Source of the DNA: Albula goreensis
Taxonomy: Eukaryota; Chordata; Actinopteri; Albuliformes; Albulidae
DNA length: 64,000 bases
Direction: 5' to 3'
Assembly: GCA_022829145.1 (NCBI GenBank)
Contig: CM040750.1
Coordinates: forward strand, 1,560,501-1,624,500
The notes under the pieces were generated by a model. It was not told the DNA's origin. It searched no databases and saw only the letters and a program-made list of their open reading frames with translations. The position numbers and the translations under genes are program-made. Numbering within the stretch: position 1 is the stretch's first letter; each line of letters begins with the position of its first letter. Positions 60,440 to 64,000 of this stretch are shown here, piece by piece.

Positions 60440-60960
60440 ATTATTCATAGTTGAAAATGACATTAGCAAGTGAAGTGAAAGCCTTCTGAAATCATTTTAA
60501 TAGGTATGCAGCTTCAGTGCGGTTGCATTTTAACACAGACATCGAAAGTGGTAGGTGTCATCCGTTAATTATGATGAACAAAAACTGGAATTAAATCAAA
60601 GTGATTAAACATTAAACATCTCAATGTGGTGTGAACTAATTGGACTGTATATATCATAGAAAAGTAATTTTATTTCACTGTGCGCAGATGGCAAATTGAG
60701 AAACAATATTTAAAGGAAAACAGTCTTGTGTTCATATCACTTTGACAAACGTTCTCAAAGAACGTTTTATACTTTAATGAGACACTATTGATAATGCAGG
60801 AATTTACTATGTATAATGAATATGAGGAAAATTATCCCGACTCTTACTTTCGAGGCCAGCGTGTCTTTCTGAGCACAATACTTTGGCCTGAGCGGTGTTT
60901 AAAGGAGTTTATGAACATAACATCACTGTATCTTACAATGGTGTGTCACTCAAGAATGTA
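60440..60960. promoter_or_regulatory. Candidate conserved non-coding element
   Basis: Complex AT-rich sequence with many homeodomain/POU/MEIS-type words: CATCCGTTAATTATGATG, GGAATTAAATCAAAGTG, GTGATTAAACATTAAAC, GAACTAATTGG. It also contains a short perfect inverted repeat, AAACGTTCT / AGAACGTTT (60747-60755 and 60759-60767, 3-nt loop). Enhancer-like by texture only. Confidence 0.28.
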
Positions 60961-61180
60961 GAGTAACACTGAAATTCAGAGTCTGTGCTCATAACGTATC
61001 TCAGTGTAGGATCACGAACACAGTATACTTTAAACCAACAGGTTATGAGCTAAATGGAAAATGGAACCCAGATCAGCAGTCCTGCTCTCAGGTGCTGGTT
61101 AAGATTGCAGGCCCAGAGAGTGCATGAAGCGTGTGGGCACTATTCCCTGGTAGTACACAGGAAGATCCATTTGGTTTCTG
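60961..61180. other. Short spacer
   Basis: Unique sequence preceding the 44-bp array. No feature seen. Confidence 0.4.
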
Positions 61181-63095
61181 GCCTAAGACTCATGCTCCAT
61201 TTGGGCCTACCCTGAGCCCTGCTTCCTCACAGCCTGAGACTCTGTTTGGGCCTACCCTGAGCCCTGCTTCCTTCAGCCTGAGGCTCTGTTTGGGTCTACC
61301 CTGAGCCCTGCTTCCTTCAGCCTGAGACTCTGTTTGGGTCTACCCTGAGCCCTGCTTCCTTCAGCCTGAGACTCTGTTTGGGTCTACCCTGAGCCCTGAG
61401 CCCTTTCCTCACAGCCTGAGACTCTGTTTGGGTCCCTGAGCCCTGAGCCCTGCTTCCTCACAGCCTGAGGCTCTGTTTGGGTCTACCCTGAGCCCTGCTT
61501 CCTCACAGCCTGAGACTCTGTTTGGGCCTACCCTGAGCCCTGCTTCCTTCAGCCTGAGGCTCTGTTTGGGCCTACCCTGAGCCCTGCTTCCTTCAGCCTG
61601 AGGCTCTGTTTGGGTCTACCCTGAGCCCTGCTTCCTCACAGCCTGAGACTCTGTTTGCCTGAGACTCTTTGTTTGAGCCCTGCCCTCACAGCCTGAGACT
61701 GAGCCCTGCTTCCTTCAGCCTGAGGCTCTGTTTGGGTCTACCCTGAGCCCTGCTTCCTCACAGCCTGAGGCTCTGTTTGGGTCTACCCTGAGCCCTGCTT
61801 CCTCACAGCCTGAGACTCTGTTTGGGCCTACCCTGAGCCCTGCTTCCTCACAGCCTGAGGCTCTGTTTTTGGGTCTGAGCCCTGCTTCCTCACACCTGAG
61901 CCCTGAGCCCTTTCTTCAGACAGCCTGAGGCTCTTCCTCACAGCCTGAGGCTCTGTTTGGGTCTACCCTGAGCCCTGCTTCCTTCAGCCTGAGGCTCTGT
62001 TTGGGTCTACCCTGAGCCCTGCTTCCTCACAGCCTGAGACTCTGTTTGGGTCTACCCTGAGCCCTGCTTCCTCACAGCCTGAGACTCTGTTTGGGTCTAC
62101 CCTGAGCCCTGCTTCCTCACAGCCTGAGGCTCTGTTTGGGCCTACCCTGAGCCCTGCTTCCTCACAGCCTGAGGCACTGTTTGGGCCTACCCTGAGCCCT
62201 GCTTCCTTCAGCCTGAGACTCTGTTTGGGTCTACCCTGAGCCCTGCTTCCTCACAGCCTGAGGCTCTGTTTGGGTCTACCCTGAGCCCTGCTTCCTCACA
62301 GCCTGAGACTCTGTTTGGGCCTACCCTGAGCCCTGCTTCCTTCAGCCTGAGGCTCTGTTTGGGCCTACCCTGAGCCCTGCTTCCTCACAGCCTGAGACTC
62401 TGTTTGGGTCTACCCTGAGCCCTGCTTCCTTCAGCCTGAGACTCTGTTTGGGCCTACCCTGAGCCCTGCTTCCTTCAGCCTGAGGCTCTGTTTGGGTCTA
62501 CCCTGAGCCCTGCTTCCTCACAGCCTTTGCTCTGTTTGGGTCTACCCTGAGCTCTGCTTCCTCACAGCCTGAGACTCTGTTTGGGCCTACCCTGAGCCCT
62601 GCTTCCTTCAGCCTGAGGCTCTGTTTGGGTCTACCCTGAGCCCTGCTTCCTCACAGCATGAGACTCTGTTTGGGCCTACCCTGAGCCCTGCTTCCTTCAG
62701 CCTGAGGCTCTGTTTGGGTCTACCCTGAGCCCTGCTTCCTCTCAGCCTGAGGCTCTATTTGGGTCTACCCTGAGCCCTGCTTCCTTCAGCCTGAGACTCC
62801 ATTTGGGCCTACCCTGAGCCCTGCTTCCTTCAGCCTGAGACTCCATTTGGGCCTACCCTGAGCCCTGCTTCCTTCAGCCTGAGACTCTGTTTGGGTCTAC
62901 CCTGAGCCCTGCTTCCTTCAGCCTGAGGCTCTGTTTGGGTCTACCCTGCTTCCTTCAGCCTGAGACTCCATTTGAGCCCTGCTTCTGTTTGGGTCTACTC
63001 ACAGCCTGAGGCTCTGTTTGGGTCTACCCTGAGCCCTACTTCCTCACAGCCTGAGGCTCTGTTTGGGCCTACCCTGAGCCCTGCTTCCTTCAGCC
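61181..63095. repeat. Minisatellite, 44/45-bp unit, ~43 copies
   Basis: The unit reads CCTGAGCCCTGCTTCCTTCA, then GCCTGAGACTCTGTTTGGGT, then CTAC. Two length types alternate: CTTCCTTCAGCC (44 bp) and CTTCCTCACAGCC (45 bp). GAGACTC / GAGGCTC and GGGTCTAC / GGGCCTAC are the main substitutions. Unlike most arrays here, the unit has no CpG. Scrambled or truncated patches occur near 61395-61450, 61655-61700, 61865-61940 and 62945-63000. Confidence 0.97.
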
Positions 63096-64000
63096 AGGAC
63101 TGACGAACAGCTGGGAGGCAAGGCAAGGTTGGTTGAGGCCAGGTTCATCACTCTTCTGATCCAAAAAATAAAAACTGCTGACAAGAAAAAAAACAGGTCT
63201 ACCATATACACCAGGCAGCCCTGAGCAACCAGGGGGACTGAGATACACTCTTCTACCACAGCCAAACCTTTCAGTACTCTAAGTATTCAGTATGCATTCC
63301 AGCCTGGACCCAAAATCCAGGGGGTGGGAGGCAAAAAGCTGTACTAGTTCAGCAAGTTATTCCGCTCCCTGTCAGAACTAATAAAGCTGTCACGAACCTT
63401 TGGAACAGCCATGTCCCTAAAGCTGCCTGTTTCTCCAGTTTACCCTCTTACCCCATGAGAAAAACACTGTCCCATGCATGTGACAATATGTGTCAGCTTG
63501 AAGCACGCTACAACTTGACAGCCACAGTAGGACTTTTTTTTAATAATTTCATTTTCAGTGCTGTTTTTTCCCCAATTTTTCAGAGTCTCTTTCCATTCAA
63601 GGGAAATATGTGTCCTTTGAATCTCTGTATTGCAGGCACTGCTTTAGTCCACTGGGCTTAGTCAACATGCCCATCTGTTTCCTATAACATGCACTGCAAA
63701 GGCCAAAGGGTTACTCTGTGAGAAGAATGAACAAACTAAACATTTATAGTCTTGGACACACCAAAAGTTCATGCCTTGTAAGGACTATTAACCTAGTGTG
63801 TTCTTACTGCATCTTATTATTTTCTGCAGGGGTATGTTTTCAGATATCAGTTTCCCTTCTCAAAGACTGAAGTTAATTTAAAGCTAACATTTCAAATACC
63901 AATAATTTTCCTGGTGTCCAAATAAGGAAGGTACATTTTTGTTTTTCTGGACAAGCCAATATATCCCAATAATCCCAGGACCGTGGCACGCATTGCTAAC
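63096..64000. other. Single-copy DNA, no gene seen
   Basis: AT-rich. The short frames (68 and 73 codons) are not recognised. Confidence 0.5.

Overview
This window looks like non-coding vertebrate nuclear DNA, most likely from a ray-finned fish. The reasons are the lack of any compact gene layout, the intergenic or intronic texture, scraps resembling teleost LTR elements and tRNA-derived SINEs, and very many minisatellites. The species and locus cannot be named from sequence alone. I recognise no protein-coding gene, exon or RNA gene. The longest open frames (about 200-420 codons) all lie inside tandem repeats. They are open, often in several frames and on both strands, because the repeat unit is a multiple of three or happens to lack stops. 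The window is best read as a gene desert or part of a very large intron.

Twelve minisatellite arrays dominate, covering about 15 kb (roughly 23% of the window). Their units are 40 bp (4609-5460), 33 bp (15751-18942), 30 bp (19469-20429), 26 bp (20748-21291), 29 bp (31738-32013), 42 bp (32014-32924), 60 bp (42204-42621), 45 bp (46397-47853), 49 bp (52033-52469), 54 bp (54160-55343), 34 bp (56069-58872) and 44 bp (61181-63095). There are also small duplications and simple repeats, notably a pure 67-bp TG tract at 44621-44687.

Between the arrays is single-copy sequence. Parts of it are moderately GC-rich, complex and full of homeodomain-, POU- or MEIS-type words. This texture is typical of vertebrate conserved non-coding elements. 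I list the best candidates (about 14.0, 22.5, 26.4, 30.1, 34.4, 35.2, 36.0, 37.1, 40.1, 41.4, 48.9, 50.4, 51.6 and 60.5 kb) at low confidence, because conservation cannot be tested here. Old transposon remnants are sparse: LTR-like pieces near 1.1-1.6 kb and 4.2 kb, a minus-strand tRNA-like SINE head at 4.37-4.43 kb, and a possible LINE C-terminal remnant near 45.6-45.9 kb.

The most interesting pattern spans unrelated arrays. In nine of the twelve, a prominent variable position within the unit is a CpG that alternates with CpA and/or TpG, which suggests methylation-driven decay diversifying the units. Other notable items are a four-unit higher-order repeat (166 bp) in the 42-bp array, canonical G-quadruplex motifs in every 49-bp unit, a CCAAT-type word in nearly every 33-bp unit, and a perfect 18-bp inverted repeat with a 24-nt loop at 34021-34080. 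I found no convincing new gene system, and say so plainly.
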